From assembly GCA_019634045.1 (NCBI GenBank), contig JAHQWA010000607.1, positions 1 to 37,042 on the forward strand: a stretch of 37,042 nucleotides of DNA, written 5' to 3'. This DNA comes from Saprospiraceae bacterium. Lineage in GTDB: Bacteria; Bacteroidota; Bacteroidia; Chitinophagales; Saprospiraceae. Below, piece after piece: positions 1 to 8,623 of the stretch (positions are counted from its first letter, which is position 1; the number at the start of each line of letters is the position of its first letter). Under the pieces are notes generated by a model. It saw only the letters and a program-made list of their open reading frames with translations. It did not search any database and had not been told where the DNA came from. The position numbers and the translations under genes were made by a program.

Positions 1-701
1 CCTGTATCGTCAGTACTTCAGCCATAATAGAATACGGTTATGAATGCTTAGTCGATGAAAGCCAATTACAAGTTTGACTTATGCGTCGGCTTCCTGTTCG
101 TCATTATTCAATTTACAAATCTTATGCCAGGTGTTGACATTCTCATAGTGAATGTATTGTAGCAGATAGATTTAGTGCAACGGGATATAGTCTTCTCGGT
201 TATTGTTGCTGTCCAAAAGGGTTTTGGAAGGTGATTTAGCAAGTGAGCATGCGCAGATATAAATCAGGAGTGGAGCTGCTAAAAGCCATTTCCTACTATT
301 TTAGCTTGCTTTACGTCGCTATCATTCAATTTTTAGGTCCTGGTGGAAATGTTAAGGGGCATAAAAAGGATCTGTATTGATCCCTTACTTTACCTCTCCA
401 TCAGTTGCAAATTCAAAACAACTTATGGTGGACTAAAGTTCCCATTTCTACACAGGCTAAACTAGAGTTAGTTGATCATAATACCGCTATTACAAATCTA
501 ATAAATTTTCAACGGTTCTGGACTTAAACTCATAAGTAATTAATGAGATACGTCTGGAAAATTAACAATTGTTTGTTTGGAATAATTCCGCTAGCACTTC
601 AGATAAGGAGCGAAGATTTTTTGAGGCCAAAAAAAACTGCAAAAAGATTGTTTTTTTAAAAAAGATTTTATCTTTGCATCGCTTTTGAAGAAAGCAAAGA
701 A
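1..701. other. Gene-free stretch at the window start
   Basis: No convincing gene is seen on either strand before the tRNA-Leu promoter. Stop codons are dense in all frames and base composition is AT-rich towards the tRNA. A short open stretch on the minus strand (79-171, about 30 codons) reads like a protein C-terminus but has no start and is too short to call. A small dyad (aaggatc/gatccctt) lies near 366-384. The region may be decayed coding DNA or spacer. Confidence 0.5.
648..676 (+). promoter_or_regulatory. Second candidate promoter upstream of tRNA-Leu
   Basis: TTG at 648-650 and TATCTTTG at 669-676 match the Bacteroidota -33/-7 pattern (TTG, about 19 bp, TAnnTTTG) with an 18-bp spacer. 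It lies about 100 bp before the tRNA, so it would give a longer leader than the box at 702-731. It may be an auxiliary promoter or chance in AT-rich DNA. Confidence 0.35.
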
Positions 702-731
702 TTGACACGCAAGGTTAATCCTTTAATTTTG
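702..731 (+). promoter_or_regulatory. Promoter of tRNA-Leu (Bacteroidota -33/-7)
   Basis: TTGACA at 702-707 and TAATTTTG at 724-731 leave 19 bp between the TTG and the -7 box, which is the expected spacing for the Bacteroidota primary sigma factor. Transcription would start near 738, giving a leader of about 37 nt before the mature tRNA at 775. Confidence 0.6.
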
Positions 732-774
732 ACTTTGTTTCAATGTGCTGATAGCCTACGGAATAAGGTACAAT

Positions 775-856
775 GCGGGTGTGGCGAAATTGGTAGACGC
801 GCTAGACTTAGGATCTAGTGCCGCAAGGCGTGGGGGTTCGAGTCCCTCCACCCGCA
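775..856 (+). tRNA. tRNA-Leu (anticodon UAG)
   Basis: The acceptor arms gcgggtg (775-781) and cacccgc (849-855) pair perfectly, followed by discriminator A. The anticodon stem ctaga/tctag encloses loop cttagga, giving anticodon UAG, which reads CUN leucine codons. A long variable arm and a T-arm with ggttcgagtcc complete a class II tRNA of about 82 nt, as expected for leucine. CCA is not encoded (the next bases are cta), so it must be added after transcription. Confidence 0.95.
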
Positions 857-862
857 CTAATT

Positions 863-903
863 AGGGAAATGGGGATGAGTTATTTATTCCGATTTCCCTT
901 TTT
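863..903 (+). terminator. Probable terminator of tRNA-Leu
   Basis: agggaaat (863-870) pairs perfectly with atttccct (892-899) across a 21-nt loop and runs directly into a T tract. It begins seven bases after the tRNA end. The loop is longer than in a classical intrinsic terminator. Confidence 0.55.
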
Positions 904-1227
904 CATTTAAAGGACTTAATGATCAACACATCAGAAGATCATTTCCTATCCGGTAGCTAGCTAAGATGAGCTACTAAAGAGGAGCACCGACAGAGAAAAG
1001 TGCTCTTGAGTTGACAAGAATTAAGGTATTGGTTATTAGTTATTGGGGAAATAGGTAATGGTAAGATGTTATTAGTTATTTGATAGATTCTGATTATTGG
1101 TACAATTTCTCGTCTCTACAAAAGCCAGTGATCCATGAACAAAGACTAATCACCAATAACCAAAAACTTACCACCACCCACCAGGAGTCAACATTCCTCA
1201 TAGCTTCAAATTTTCAAACTATTTATT
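904..1227. other. Intergenic region between tRNA-Leu and tig
   Basis: No gene is seen. The stretch holds the repeat cluster described at 1029-1163 and the leader of tig. No clear -7 box was found directly before tig, so its promoter is not assigned. Confidence 0.5.
1029..1163. repeat. Short inverted and direct repeat cluster
   Basis: The 13-mer gttattagttatt occurs twice as a perfect direct repeat (1032-1044 and 1068-1080). The 18-mer ttggttattagttattgg (1029-1046) has an inverted partner at 1146-1163 that matches at 15 of 18 positions, so the segment could fold into a large stem with a loop of about 100 nt. It sits upstream of tig and ends about 64 bp before its start codon. It could be an intergenic repeat family or part of the tig leader; function unknown. 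Confidence 0.5.
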
Positions 1228-2637
1228 ATGCCACAAGTTGTCAGAACAGATATTGACAATTTAAATGCCGTATTAACGGTTGAAATTCCAAAAGACGACT
1301 ACCTTCCACTATTTAATACGGAACTAAAGAAATATCGCAAGGATGCTCGTATCAAGGGATTCCGTCAAGGGAGAACACCTATTAGTGTCCTGAAGAAAAT
1401 GTTTGGTAAAGCGGTGTTGGGAGAAGTGATCAACAAAATCCTACAGGAGCAGTTGACTGATTTTATGGTGAATGATAGCACGGAGATTCTAGGACAACCT
1501 ATTCCTTCCGATGATCAAGAACCAGTCGATTTTGATGTTCGTGATCTGTCAGATTACGAGTTCAAGTTTGATATCGGCATTGCGCCAGCTTTTGAGGTTG
1601 CTGGTCTGGAAGGAGAGCCATTCGAGAAATATGCAGTGGAGATCGCTGATGAAATGGTTCAAGAGGAAATAGATAACCTTTTGCAGCGCAACGGAGAGCA
1701 GTCCTACCCAGAAGACGGTATCGAGGAAAAGGATATTGTCACCTTGGATGTAACCGAAATGGACGGTGATGCCGTCAAAGAGGAGGGCATCACGCATGAA
1801 TTCAGTGTATTGGTTGACCGCCTAGAGGATGATGTCAAAGATGCAGTGCTTAAACTAAAGCTTGGGGATCAGATTAAGATCAACCCTTTCCAACTAGAAA
1901 AAGATACAACAGAGCAATACGCTAGAAAATACTTCCTAGGCTTGGAAGAAGAGGATGAGAGAGCAGTCGGTGATAGTTTTGATGCTGAAATCACGAAGGT
2001 TTCCAGAGTAGCCAAAGGAGAGGTCAATCAAGCCTTCTTCGATAAAGTATTTGGGCCGGATCAAGTGAGTTCTGAAGAAGAATTCAGAGGCAAACTCAAA
2101 GAAAACATTGGTTCTTCCTTCAATGCACAAGCAGAAGCTTTGTTGTACAGAGATATCCAGAAGCGATTATTGGATTCCAATGCGCTAAGTCTGCCTGATG
2201 AATTCCTGAAGCGTTGGTTACAAACAAGCAATGAACAATTAGATCCAAAGACTTTGGAAAAGGAATACCCAGCCTTCGCAGACAATCTTCGTTGGACGCT
2301 TATTCGCGGTAAGTTAAATAAGGCTTTTGAGATCGAAGTTAGCCCAGAAGAGATTAAAGAAAGCTTCAAAAATAGAATCCGAGGTTATTTTGGTGGAGCA
2401 CCTAGCCCTGACATGGAATCTATGGTAGAAAGCATGGCGGATCGCATGTTGCAGGATGAAAAGCAGGTAAATGAAATCTACGAGGAAGTGGCTTCTAACA
2501 AATTCTTTGAAGCAGCGGTAGAAAAAGTTGAGGTTAAAGATAAGTCCATTACCATGGAGGAATTCAATGAAGTGATTGCTGCCATCGAAGCAGAAAGAGC
2601 GGCAGAACAAGCTGCCAAAGCAGCGGAAGAGGAGTAG
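1228..2637 (+). CDS. tig: Trigger factor, ribosome-associated chaperone
   Basis: Trigger factor docks at the ribosomal exit tunnel and shields nascent chains in the cytoplasm. The 469-residue product has the N-terminal ribosome-binding domain with the signature GFRQGR at 44-49 (IKGFRQGRTP), then a middle region, then a long helical C-terminal chaperone domain ending in an Ala/Glu-rich tail. The middle region (about 150-245) keeps the beginning of an FKBP-like fold but lacks the usual aromatic and glycine-rich PPIase motifs, so prolyl isomerase activity is doubtful. This is common in Bacteroidota trigger factors as far as I know. The position directly before clpP and clpX, the classical tig-clpP-clpX order, supports the call. 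The start is the first ATG of the frame. Confidence 0.93.
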   Translation: MPQVVRTDIDNLNAVLTVEIPKDDYLPLFNTELKKYRKDARIKGFRQGRTPISVLKKMFGKAVLGEVINKILQEQLTDFMVNDSTEILGQPIPSDDQEPVDFDVRDLSDYEFKFDIGIAPAFEVAGLEGEPFEKYAVEIADEMVQEEIDNLLQRNGEQSYPEDGIEEKDIVTLDVTEMDGDAVKEEGITHEFSVLVDRLEDDVKDAVLKLKLGDQIKINPFQLEKDTTEQYARKYFLGLEEEDERAVGDSFDAEITKVSRVAKGEVNQAFFDKVFGPDQVSSEEEFRGKLKENIGSSFNAQAEALLYRDIQKRLLDSNALSLPDEFLKRWLQTSNEQLDPKTLEKEYPAFADNLRWTLIRGKLNKAFEIEVSPEEIKESFKNRIRGYFGGAPSPDMESMVESMADRMLQDEKQVNEIYEEVASNKFFEAAVEKVEVKDKSITMEEFNEVIAAIEAERAAEQAAKAAEEE

Positions 2638-2758
2638 AATACAGGCTTGACTTATTGAAAAATAGCCATCTATTTCTCCTCTAGGTCAACCGGACGGGTA
2701 CTTATGCGTTAATATCAATGACATTTTAGTTAACCGAACTCTTATAAAACAGCATTAC

Positions 2759-3466
2759 ATGTTCCACAAAGATGAATTTATGAAGTATGCTACCAAGCAC
2801 TTGGGAATGAGTAGCATGCACCTTGAAAAATATGCTGAAAAGTCGTCTCTAGGTTACCCGAACATACAAGGATTTACCCCTAACGTGATCGAGGAGCGCC
2901 AGATGAACATCGTTGGCCTCGACGTTTTCTCGCGATTGATGATGGACCGAATCATTTTTATGGGTGTTCCCGTAAATGATTATGTGGCGAATGTGATTCA
3001 AGCTCAATTGCTTTTCTTGGAGTCTACGGACCCTAAGCGTGATGTACAAATGTTTATCAATAGCCCAGGTGGTTCTGTCATTGCCGGATTGGGTATTTAT
3101 GATACCATGCAATACGTTTCTCCTGATGTTGGAACTATCTGTACCGGTTTGGCTGCTTCTATGGGAGCCGTACTGTTGGCAGCTGGGACGAAAGGAAAGC
3201 GTACCTGTCTTTACCATAGCCGTGTAATGATTCACCAGCCATTAGGTGGCATGCAAGGTCAGGTGACAGATATGGAGATCTACTACAACCTGATTAAGGA
3301 GCAACAGAAAGCACTTTATGATATCTTGGCTCATCACACTGGCCAGGAATACAAAAAGATTCAAGAAGATTGTGAGCGTGATAACTGGATGACTGCTGAG
3401 GATGCCAAGAAATATGGCTTGATCGACGAGGTTTTGGATAGAAATAATCCTAAGAAAGACGCTTAG
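2759..3466 (+). CDS. clpP: ATP-dependent Clp protease proteolytic subunit
   Basis: ClpP forms the barrel-shaped peptidase that degrades proteins fed in by ClpX or other Clp ATPases. All three catalytic residues are visible: Ser134 in GLAASMGAV, His159 in RVMIHQPLGG and Asp208 in ERDNW. The oxyanion-loop sequence NSPGGSV (101-107) is intact. At 235 residues it is longer than E. coli ClpP (207), because about 30 residues precede the conserved core; these may be a propeptide. An in-frame ATG at 2780 is an alternative start. The gene lies 121 bp after tig and has its own terminator at 3485-3520, so clpX probably depends on read-through or a separate promoter. Confidence 0.96.
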   Translation: MFHKDEFMKYATKHLGMSSMHLEKYAEKSSLGYPNIQGFTPNVIEERQMNIVGLDVFSRLMMDRIIFMGVPVNDYVANVIQAQLLFLESTDPKRDVQMFINSPGGSVIAGLGIYDTMQYVSPDVGTICTGLAASMGAVLLAAGTKGKRTCLYHSRVMIHQPLGGMQGQVTDMEIYYNLIKEQQKALYDILAHHTGQEYKKIQEDCERDNWMTAEDAKKYGLIDEVLDRNNPKKDA

Positions 3467-3484
3467 TAGATCCACACTGGCAAG

Positions 3485-3520
3485 AACACCACAAAGTCCG
3501 TAGGTTTTGTGGTGTTTTTG
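3485..3520 (+). terminator. Intrinsic terminator after clpP
   Basis: aacaccacaaa (3485-3495) and tttgtggtgtt (3506-3516) form a perfect 11-bp stem with a 10-nt loop, followed by a T run. It separates clpP from clpX. Confidence 0.8.
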
Positions 3521-3557
3521 TTTAACTTTATCATATAGGTTGTTCAAAGATGCTTAA

Positions 3558-3589
3558 TTGGCCCGAAAAGAGGTCTTTATCTAATCTTG
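3558..3589 (+). promoter_or_regulatory. Weak candidate promoter of clpX
   Basis: TTG (3558-3560) and TAATCTTG (3582-3589) match the Bacteroidota pattern with one mismatch in the -7 box and a 21-bp spacer. It lies between the clpP terminator and clpX, where a promoter would be needed. Confidence 0.3.
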
Positions 3590-3638
3590 AGGCCTAATAA
3601 ATTCACTTGACCAACTACATAAAAGAAGCAGCTGAGGT

Positions 3639-4892
3639 ATGCGAAAAAGTAAACAAAATTATCGTTGTTCTTTCTGCGGCCGAGACAAATCGGAAGCCCT
3701 CATATTGATCGCCGGCATCGAAGGTCATATCTGCGAGGTCTGTGTTGAGCAAGCAGGCGAAATTATTGAAGAAGAGCTATACGGTAATAACAGCAAACAG
3801 GAAAGTAACAACCCCTTTATGCTGCCCGAGACCGTAACGCCAATGGATATCAAAACCCACTTGGATCAGTACGTAATCGGCCAAGATGAAGCCAAAAAAA
3901 TACTTTCAGTAGCTGTATACAATCATTACAAACGACTTCGCCAACCGATGAAGTCGGATGATGTAGAAATAGAAAAATCAAATATCCTTTTTGTTGGGCA
4001 AACTGGTACCGGTAAAACCTTGCTGGCAAAAACAATTGCGAAGTTTTTGAATGTTCCCTTTTCCATTGTAGATGCAACTGTTTTTACAGAAGCTGGCTAT
4101 GTGGGAGAGGATGTGGAAAGTATTCTCAGTCGTTTGCTTCAGGTATGTGACTACGATGTGACAGCAGCAGAAAGAGGTATCGTCTACATCGATGAAATTG
4201 ATAAGATCGCCCGTAAGAGCGATAATCCGTCCATCACCCGTGATGTTTCCGGAGAAGGAGTCCAGCAAGCCATGTTGAAGATGTTGGAGGGAACTGATGT
4301 GAATGTGCCTCCGCAAGGCGGAAGAAAGCACCCCGAGCAGAAGCTTGTCAAAGTGAACACTAGTAATATCTTGTTTATTTGTGGAGGGGCTTTTGATGGT
4401 ATCGAAAGAAATATTGCCCGTAGAGTGAACACGCAAGTGATTGGCTTCAAGTCTGAGGATGATGAGAGCATGGGTATCGATAAGGATAACTTGCTGCAAT
4501 ATGTAAGTCATCAGGATCTTAAGCGATTTGGTTTAATCCCTGAATTGATCGGACGTCTGCCAGTATTGACCTACTTGAACCCACTGGATCTTGACGCTTT
4601 GAAGCGTATCCTTACGGAGCCTAAAAACTCACTGGTCAAGCAATACTCAAAACTGTTTGATCTTGAAGGAATCGCCCTGAGTTTCACTGATGATGCGATG
4701 GACTTCATAGCAGAGAAAGCCTTGGAGTTTCAGTTGGGAGCTAGAGGACTACGATCTATTTGCGAGGCGATTATGACCGACGCGATGTTCGACCTTCCTT
4801 CTCAAAAGGAGGTGAAAGAATTTCTGATTACCAGAGCGTACGCTGAAGAAAAAATGAGCCGTTCTAGAATATCTAAACTGAAAGCGGCTTAG
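3639..4892 (+). CDS. clpX: ClpX, ATP-dependent unfoldase of the ClpXP protease
   Basis: ClpX is a hexameric AAA+ unfoldase that recognises tagged substrates and threads them into ClpP. The 417-residue product has the N-terminal C4 zinc domain (Cys10, Cys13, Cys32, Cys35), Walker A GQTGTGKT (120-127), pore loop GYVG (153-156), Walker B VYIDEID (182-188), the RKH loop (229-231), the ClpP-docking tripeptide IGF (268-270), the arginine finger in IGRLP (Arg306) and sensor 2 GAR (367-369). Length and all motifs are typical, so it should be fully active with the ClpP encoded just upstream. A strong hairpin terminator follows at 4921. Confidence 0.97.
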   Translation: MRKSKQNYRCSFCGRDKSEALILIAGIEGHICEVCVEQAGEIIEEELYGNNSKQESNNPFMLPETVTPMDIKTHLDQYVIGQDEAKKILSVAVYNHYKRLRQPMKSDDVEIEKSNILFVGQTGTGKTLLAKTIAKFLNVPFSIVDATVFTEAGYVGEDVESILSRLLQVCDYDVTAAERGIVYIDEIDKIARKSDNPSITRDVSGEGVQQAMLKMLEGTDVNVPPQGGRKHPEQKLVKVNTSNILFICGGAFDGIERNIARRVNTQVIGFKSEDDESMGIDKDNLLQYVSHQDLKRFGLIPELIGRLPVLTYLNPLDLDALKRILTEPKNSLVKQYSKLFDLEGIALSFTDDAMDFIAEKALEFQLGARGLRSICEAIMTDAMFDLPSQKEVKEFLITRAYAEEKMSRSRISKLKAA

Positions 4893-4920
4893 CGTATAAT
4901 ATATTATCATTCTAGTCATA

Positions 4921-4958
4921 AAGCGCCTTGCAAAATTTGTATTTGCAAGGCGCTTTCT
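4921..4958 (+). terminator. Intrinsic terminator after clpX
   Basis: A perfect 14-bp stem (4921-4934 with 4942-4955; core aagcgccttg/caaggcgctt) with a 7-nt loop ends in ttct. It closes the tig-clpP-clpX region. Confidence 0.8.
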
Positions 4959-4985
4959 CATCTACACCAGATCATAGTTTCACCC

Positions 4986-5123
4986 ATCTTGCCCAGTAGG
5001 CTGGTCAGTGAAGGCGTGAAGCAAGAAGCTTACAAGGCGAGTATCATGAAGGGCCTGGATCTTGGTCGAGCAGCCTGGTTTTATCTCACCAATGTAGTCA
5101 ATGATAATGCCGTACGAGGGTGA
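4986..5123 (+). pseudogene. Possible C-terminal gene remnant
   Basis: Frame 3 from 4986 reads about 45 residues with protein-like composition (for example SEGVKQEAYKASIMKG and AAWFYLTNVVNDNAVRG) and ends at TGA 5121-5123. There is no suitable upstream start, because the frame runs back through the clpX terminator. It may be the tail of a deleted gene. I do not recognise the family, and chance cannot be excluded. The rest of 4959-5194 holds nothing I can identify. Confidence 0.25.
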
Positions 5124-5194
5124 TTTAGTCTAGATCGCCCCAAAGCATGGCGTTTTTCATTTTGGGAATGATGCTCAAACAGGCCTCCCCTACG

Positions 5195-5674
5195 CTATCG
5201 ATTGGTCGAGGCAACACAGTCCAGCTTCCAACCTTCAGCTTGCTTTTTATAGATCGCCACCCAAGCGTAATAGGCACTGTCCAGTATCGTTTCCGTCTCG
5301 CTGACTTTGTATTCCACAATCACTTCTTTATCGACCACCGTATAGGCCATACTCCCATCATCAGAGAAACGGATCTCTGGTGGGCTTACGTCATCCCACT
5401 TTACAAACTCTACCGCAGAAAAGTAGTTATTGTATCGACTGATGTTATCTTCTACTGTGGGTTGGGTGATCTGACCTCGGTTAACGGAGATATATCCCAG
5501 ACCCATTTGGTTCGCAAAAGCAATGGAGTCTTTTTGAAAGTGGTAATCTCGTTGAGCTTTGTGTAATTGTAGGATTTCTTCCTCTGCCTTGGTCCGGTCA
5601 AAAACGCTGGGTTTAGGCATGCAACTGGCTATGGCCAGCACTAGTGCTACAAGAGGTAAATATTTTCGAAACAT
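5195..5674 (-). CDS. Lipoprotein with NTF2/SnoaL-like domain
   Basis: The 159-residue product begins with a lipoprotein signal (MFRKYLPLVALVLAIASC) with lipidation at Cys18, so it should be membrane-anchored outside the cytoplasm. The mature part resembles DUF4440/SnoaL-like NTF2-fold proteins: an N-terminal helix (residues 30-50), then alternating strands such as SMAYTVVDKEVIVEY, and a final WKLDCVAST strand typical of that fold. Such domains bind small ligands or act as enzymes, but no catalytic residues can be assigned. The gene is 83 bp downstream of the sulfatase and in the same orientation, so co-transcription is possible. Fold assignment is inferred from the sequence pattern only. Confidence 0.65.
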   Translation of the reverse strand: MFRKYLPLVALVLAIASCMPKPSVFDRTKAEEEILQLHKAQRDYHFQKDSIAFANQMGLGYISVNRGQITQPTVEDNISRYNNYFSAVEFVKWDDVSPPEIRFSDDGSMAYTVVDKEVIVEYKVSETETILDSAYYAWVAIYKKQAEGWKLDCVASTNR

Positions 5675-5757
5675 GTCAGGTGATTTATACTTGGAACTAA
5701 AAGGTCTTCTATGGCATTCCTGAATAAGTGTATTTTCCGCACTCAGCTATTTATAGC

Positions 5758-7269
5758 TCACTGTCGATCCGGGTGTTTGCCCCATTCCTCCCGTCGATCC
5801 GGATCAAAATCTGGATTTGGGACCGGCATCTGAGCAGCCACTTGTGTTCTCCATTCGGCCAGCTGACGCTTTAATTCCTCCTTCTTCTTTGGAAATTGGC
5901 TGGCTAGATTATTCTGTTCTCCAATATCTTCACTCAAGTCATATAGTTCCACTGTATCCGTATCAAAAAACTCAATCAACTTCCACTTCCCTTGCCGAAC
6001 GGCTCCAGCGGGGCGATCATGATGGTAGACTGGGTAGTGCCAAAACAACACCCGATTGCTATCTATCTCGGTCCCCTCTAACATCTCGGCAAAGCTTTCC
6101 CCATCCACCGACTGCTGGGTCGGAAGTTGGCCTTTGGCCAAGTCCACAAAGGTGGGAAAGAAATCAATACTGGATATTAATTGATGGGAAGAACTGCCCG
6201 CTGGTACAGTTGCAGGCCATCTGACCAAAAGCGGTTCCCGTATCCCCCCTTCAAAGATAGTCCCCTTTTCCGCTCTGAGTGGCGCGTTGGAGGTAGCGAT
6301 ATATTGTAGCGGAGAATCTTCGTAGATTTCTAATTTATCCTTAGCGAGTAGTGGAATTTTATCGAAACGACTAACTAAACCTCCATTGTCTGAGAAGAAG
6401 ACCACCATGGTATTTTCGGCAAGGTCAAGGGAATCCAAGGTATTCATTATCCGACCTACACTCCGATCTATATGTTCGACCATCGCCGCGTAAATGGCGT
6501 TCCCGGGAAAGCTATCTTTAGGTACCTTCTGTAGATACTTATCAATCAGATCTCGATCCGCATCCAATTGGACATGTACATCATAATGAGACAGAAACAA
6601 GAAAAAGGGCTTGTCTCGATTTTGTTCCATGAAGGATACGCTGTAGTCGGTGAGTACTTCAGACAAACGAGATTCGTCATCCAGGTTTTCGTCCGGTGGG
6701 AATATTGCCTCACGAGATTTTAAGTTGTAAAAGGTGCCGCGCCGATGTACCCGCCAATCATCATATCCTTGATCTCCAGGCATATAAGGTTCAGTCCAGC
6801 CCAAATGCCACTTACCAAAATAACCGGTAGCGTAGCCCGCTTCCTGCAGGGCTTCACCGATAGTAATCAAGGAATCCGGTAAATACTGTGTTCGATTCTT
6901 AGGTACAGTCATCTGCTCATACGGACGCCAATGCCCTGTGATAAAATCATTGATCCCCATTCGGGCGGGATATTGGCCGGCTTGAATCGAGGCTCGGGTA
7001 GGCGAGCAGACCGGAGCGGCAGCATAGGCATTGGAGAATAGCATCCCTTCTTTTCGCAAGCGATCCAAATTGGGCGTTTCATGAAAAGCATTGCCATAGC
7101 TAGGCAAATCCGCCCAGCCCAAGTCATCGGCCAGGATAAAAACAATATTGGGTGTAGACACTGTAGTAGTGGCAGGTGCCTCATCTTTACAGCTCGGCAA
7201 CGAAGTCAGGAATAGTAGTAGGAAAAGGTATAAGTTTATTTCCGTGGTCCTTAGGGTCCAACGAGTCAT
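5758..7269 (-). CDS. Exported sulfatase (formylglycine type, S1 family)
   Basis: The enzyme hydrolyses sulfate esters, probably of sulfated polysaccharides or glycans. The 503-residue product has a lipoprotein signal with lipobox LPSC (Cys27), then the alkaline-phosphatase-fold core: NIVFILADDLGW with metal-binding Asp48-Asp49, the maturation motif CSPTR (88-92), in which Cys88 becomes formylglycine, GYFGKWHLG (149-157) with catalytic Lys153 and His155, and SDNGG (293-297). Activity needs a formylglycine-generating enzyme or anSME, neither of which is in this window. No SusC/SusD pair or glycoside hydrolase is adjacent, so the substrate cannot be inferred. The first ATG gives a proper signal peptide. 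Confidence 0.93.
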   Translation of the reverse strand: MTRWTLRTTEINLYLFLLLFLTSLPSCKDEAPATTTVSTPNIVFILADDLGWADLPSYGNAFHETPNLDRLRKEGMLFSNAYAAAPVCSPTRASIQAGQYPARMGINDFITGHWRPYEQMTVPKNRTQYLPDSLITIGEALQEAGYATGYFGKWHLGWTEPYMPGDQGYDDWRVHRRGTFYNLKSREAIFPPDENLDDESRLSEVLTDYSVSFMEQNRDKPFFLFLSHYDVHVQLDADRDLIDKYLQKVPKDSFPGNAIYAAMVEHIDRSVGRIMNTLDSLDLAENTMVVFFSDNGGLVSRFDKIPLLAKDKLEIYEDSPLQYIATSNAPLRAEKGTIFEGGIREPLLVRWPATVPAGSSSHQLISSIDFFPTFVDLAKGQLPTQQSVDGESFAEMLEGTEIDSNRVLFWHYPVYHHDRPAGAVRQGKWKLIEFFDTDTVELYDLSEDIGEQNNLASQFPKKKEELKRQLAEWRTQVAAQMPVPNPDFDPDRREEWGKHPDRQ

Positions 7270-7444
7270 AGATTTGCTTGTTTAAAGTGTCTCATTAAGT
7301 TACAAGAAAATTTCTAGACAGAACCCTACACTCAAGCTGTTTGTCTGTTCTTATGGAGTCACGGGTGCATTGCTGGCTGTCTGAACTTAGAATTGGAGCT
7401 GGAATTAAAGCCAGATAAATCCCCCATGATCAGCCGGGATTCCT

Positions 7445-7452
7445 TAGTTTTG
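7445..7452 (+). promoter_or_regulatory. Candidate -7 box of truA
   Basis: TAGTTTTG matches TAnnTTTG. The predicted start (about 7459) leaves a leader of only some 13 nt before the truA ATG. No TTG was found at the right distance upstream. Confidence 0.35.
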
Positions 7453-7471
7453 CGGCAAAGCAGCCAAGGAT

Positions 7472-8239
7472 ATGCGTTATTTTGTGGAACTTGCTTACAA
7501 TGGCACGAGATTTTTTGGGTGGCAGCGACAGCCCCAGCAAATTAGCGTCCAAGAGGCACTGGAGGAGGCTTTTAGTACCATCCTCAATACGCCAATTGCT
7601 GTCACGGGCTGTGGTCGAACAGATACAGGGGTACACGCCAAGCAGTATTTTATGCATTTTGACTTTGACGGCACCTTTCCCAAAGCTTTCGATCGCAGAA
7701 TTAATAAGTACATAGGCCCAGATATTGCGTTATACTCTTTTTGGCAAGTAGTAGACGAGGCGCATGCTCGCTTCGACGCTACCCACCGAGCCTATGAGTA
7801 CCATATAAACTTCCAGAAACAGCCATTTGAGCAAGAAACCACTTACTTCTATCCCTTTGCAGCAAAATTGGATATTAAGGCTATGCAGGCAGCTGGGCAA
7901 TTACTGTTAGCATACAACGAATTTTATCCTTTTTGTAAGAGTGACACGGATGTAAAAACTATGAAGTGCGAATTGCGGCAGGCAGAATGGAAGTGGCATA
8001 CCGAAGAAAGCAAGTTAGTATTTCATATTGCGGCCAATCGTTTCCTTCGCGGAATGGTCAGATTAATTGTTGGGATGAGCCTGAACGTAGGCTTAGGAAA
8101 ACTAAGCCTAGAAGAAGTTCGGCTAGCCATGGATCAACAAACAAGAATGCAGAAAAGCCTAAGTGTTCCGCCACATGGCCTCTTCCTTACCGATATCCGA
8201 TACCCCTTTCTTGAACAAGCAAGTCCAATACTGTTCTAG
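7472..8239 (+). CDS. truA: tRNA pseudouridine(38-40) synthase
   Basis: TruA converts uridines 38-40 in the anticodon arm of many tRNAs to pseudouridine. The 255-residue product opens with RYFVELAYNGTRFFGWQRQP, typical of the family, and carries the catalytic aspartate Asp51 in GCGRTDTGVHA. The conserved second-domain segment NRFLRGMVRLIVG is also present. Length matches bacterial TruA (about 245-270). It is divergent from the sulfatase and appears monocistronic. The ATG follows AAGGAT closely. Confidence 0.95.
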   Translation: MRYFVELAYNGTRFFGWQRQPQQISVQEALEEAFSTILNTPIAVTGCGRTDTGVHAKQYFMHFDFDGTFPKAFDRRINKYIGPDIALYSFWQVVDEAHARFDATHRAYEYHINFQKQPFEQETTYFYPFAAKLDIKAMQAAGQLLLAYNEFYPFCKSDTDVKTMKCELRQAEWKWHTEESKLVFHIAANRFLRGMVRLIVGMSLNVGLGKLSLEEVRLAMDQQTRMQKSLSVPPHGLFLTDIRYPFLEQASPILF

Positions 8240-8263
8240 CCAATACAAAGAGACAAAAAGGTA

Positions 8264-8316
8264 GAGAGCGGCTGATGAAGAAGTGACTAGCTTCTTGGTA
8301 ACCACCCGCTGCTCTC
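8264..8316 (+). other. Two-tier stem-loop after truA
   Basis: gagagc (8264-8269) pairs with gctctc (8311-8316), and an inner stem aagaag (8278-8283) pairs with cttctt (8291-8296) around a 7-nt loop. No T tract follows, so it is not a classical terminator. It could be a processing or 3'-end element of truA mRNA. Confidence 0.35.
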
Positions 8317-8403
8317 CACTTCCATTAAATCACATAATCACAGAGAGTAGCGCAGATCTTATATGCTGCCTAACGGCATGCTACTAGCCCTTTTGCCACT
8401 TGA

Positions 8404-8623
8404 TCAACAAGCCCTATAAACGGCAATATTGAGCAGCAAAAAGCCCAGTCAATTGCATGGGATATTACCAATGTTGAGTTTACTAATCGTGAAGTTTTCT
8501 CGCTGAATTACAAAAGGTGTCTTTTACCGCTACTTTGCGCCAAATCTTAATTGGCAACAAAAGGCTGTTTTTCACCAGCAACAGAAGGCTTTAGACCCCT
8601 TCAGTATCGAATCTCAAGAGTAG
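8404..8623 (+). pseudogene. Decayed reading frame of unknown family
   Basis: Two adjacent frames read protein-like text that joins across a frame change near 8513: frame 1 gives NIEQQKAQSIAWDITNVEF and so on, and frame 2 continues with FYRYFAPNLNWQQKAVFHQQ up to TAG 8621-8623. Frame 1 is closed upstream by TGA at 8401 and no start codon is evident. This looks like the remnant of a gene damaged by a frameshift, but I do not recognise the family. The near-repeat gcaacaaaaggct/gcaacagaaggct lies within it. Confidence 0.3.

Noticed and set aside
79..171. Short minus-strand open stretch that reads like a protein C-terminus
   Set aside because: Only about 30 codons, bounded by stops and without a start; could be chance.
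5147..5566. 139-codon plus-strand frame
   Set aside because: It is antisense to the NTF2-like lipoprotein gene, which has a signal peptide and coherent fold, so it is a shadow.
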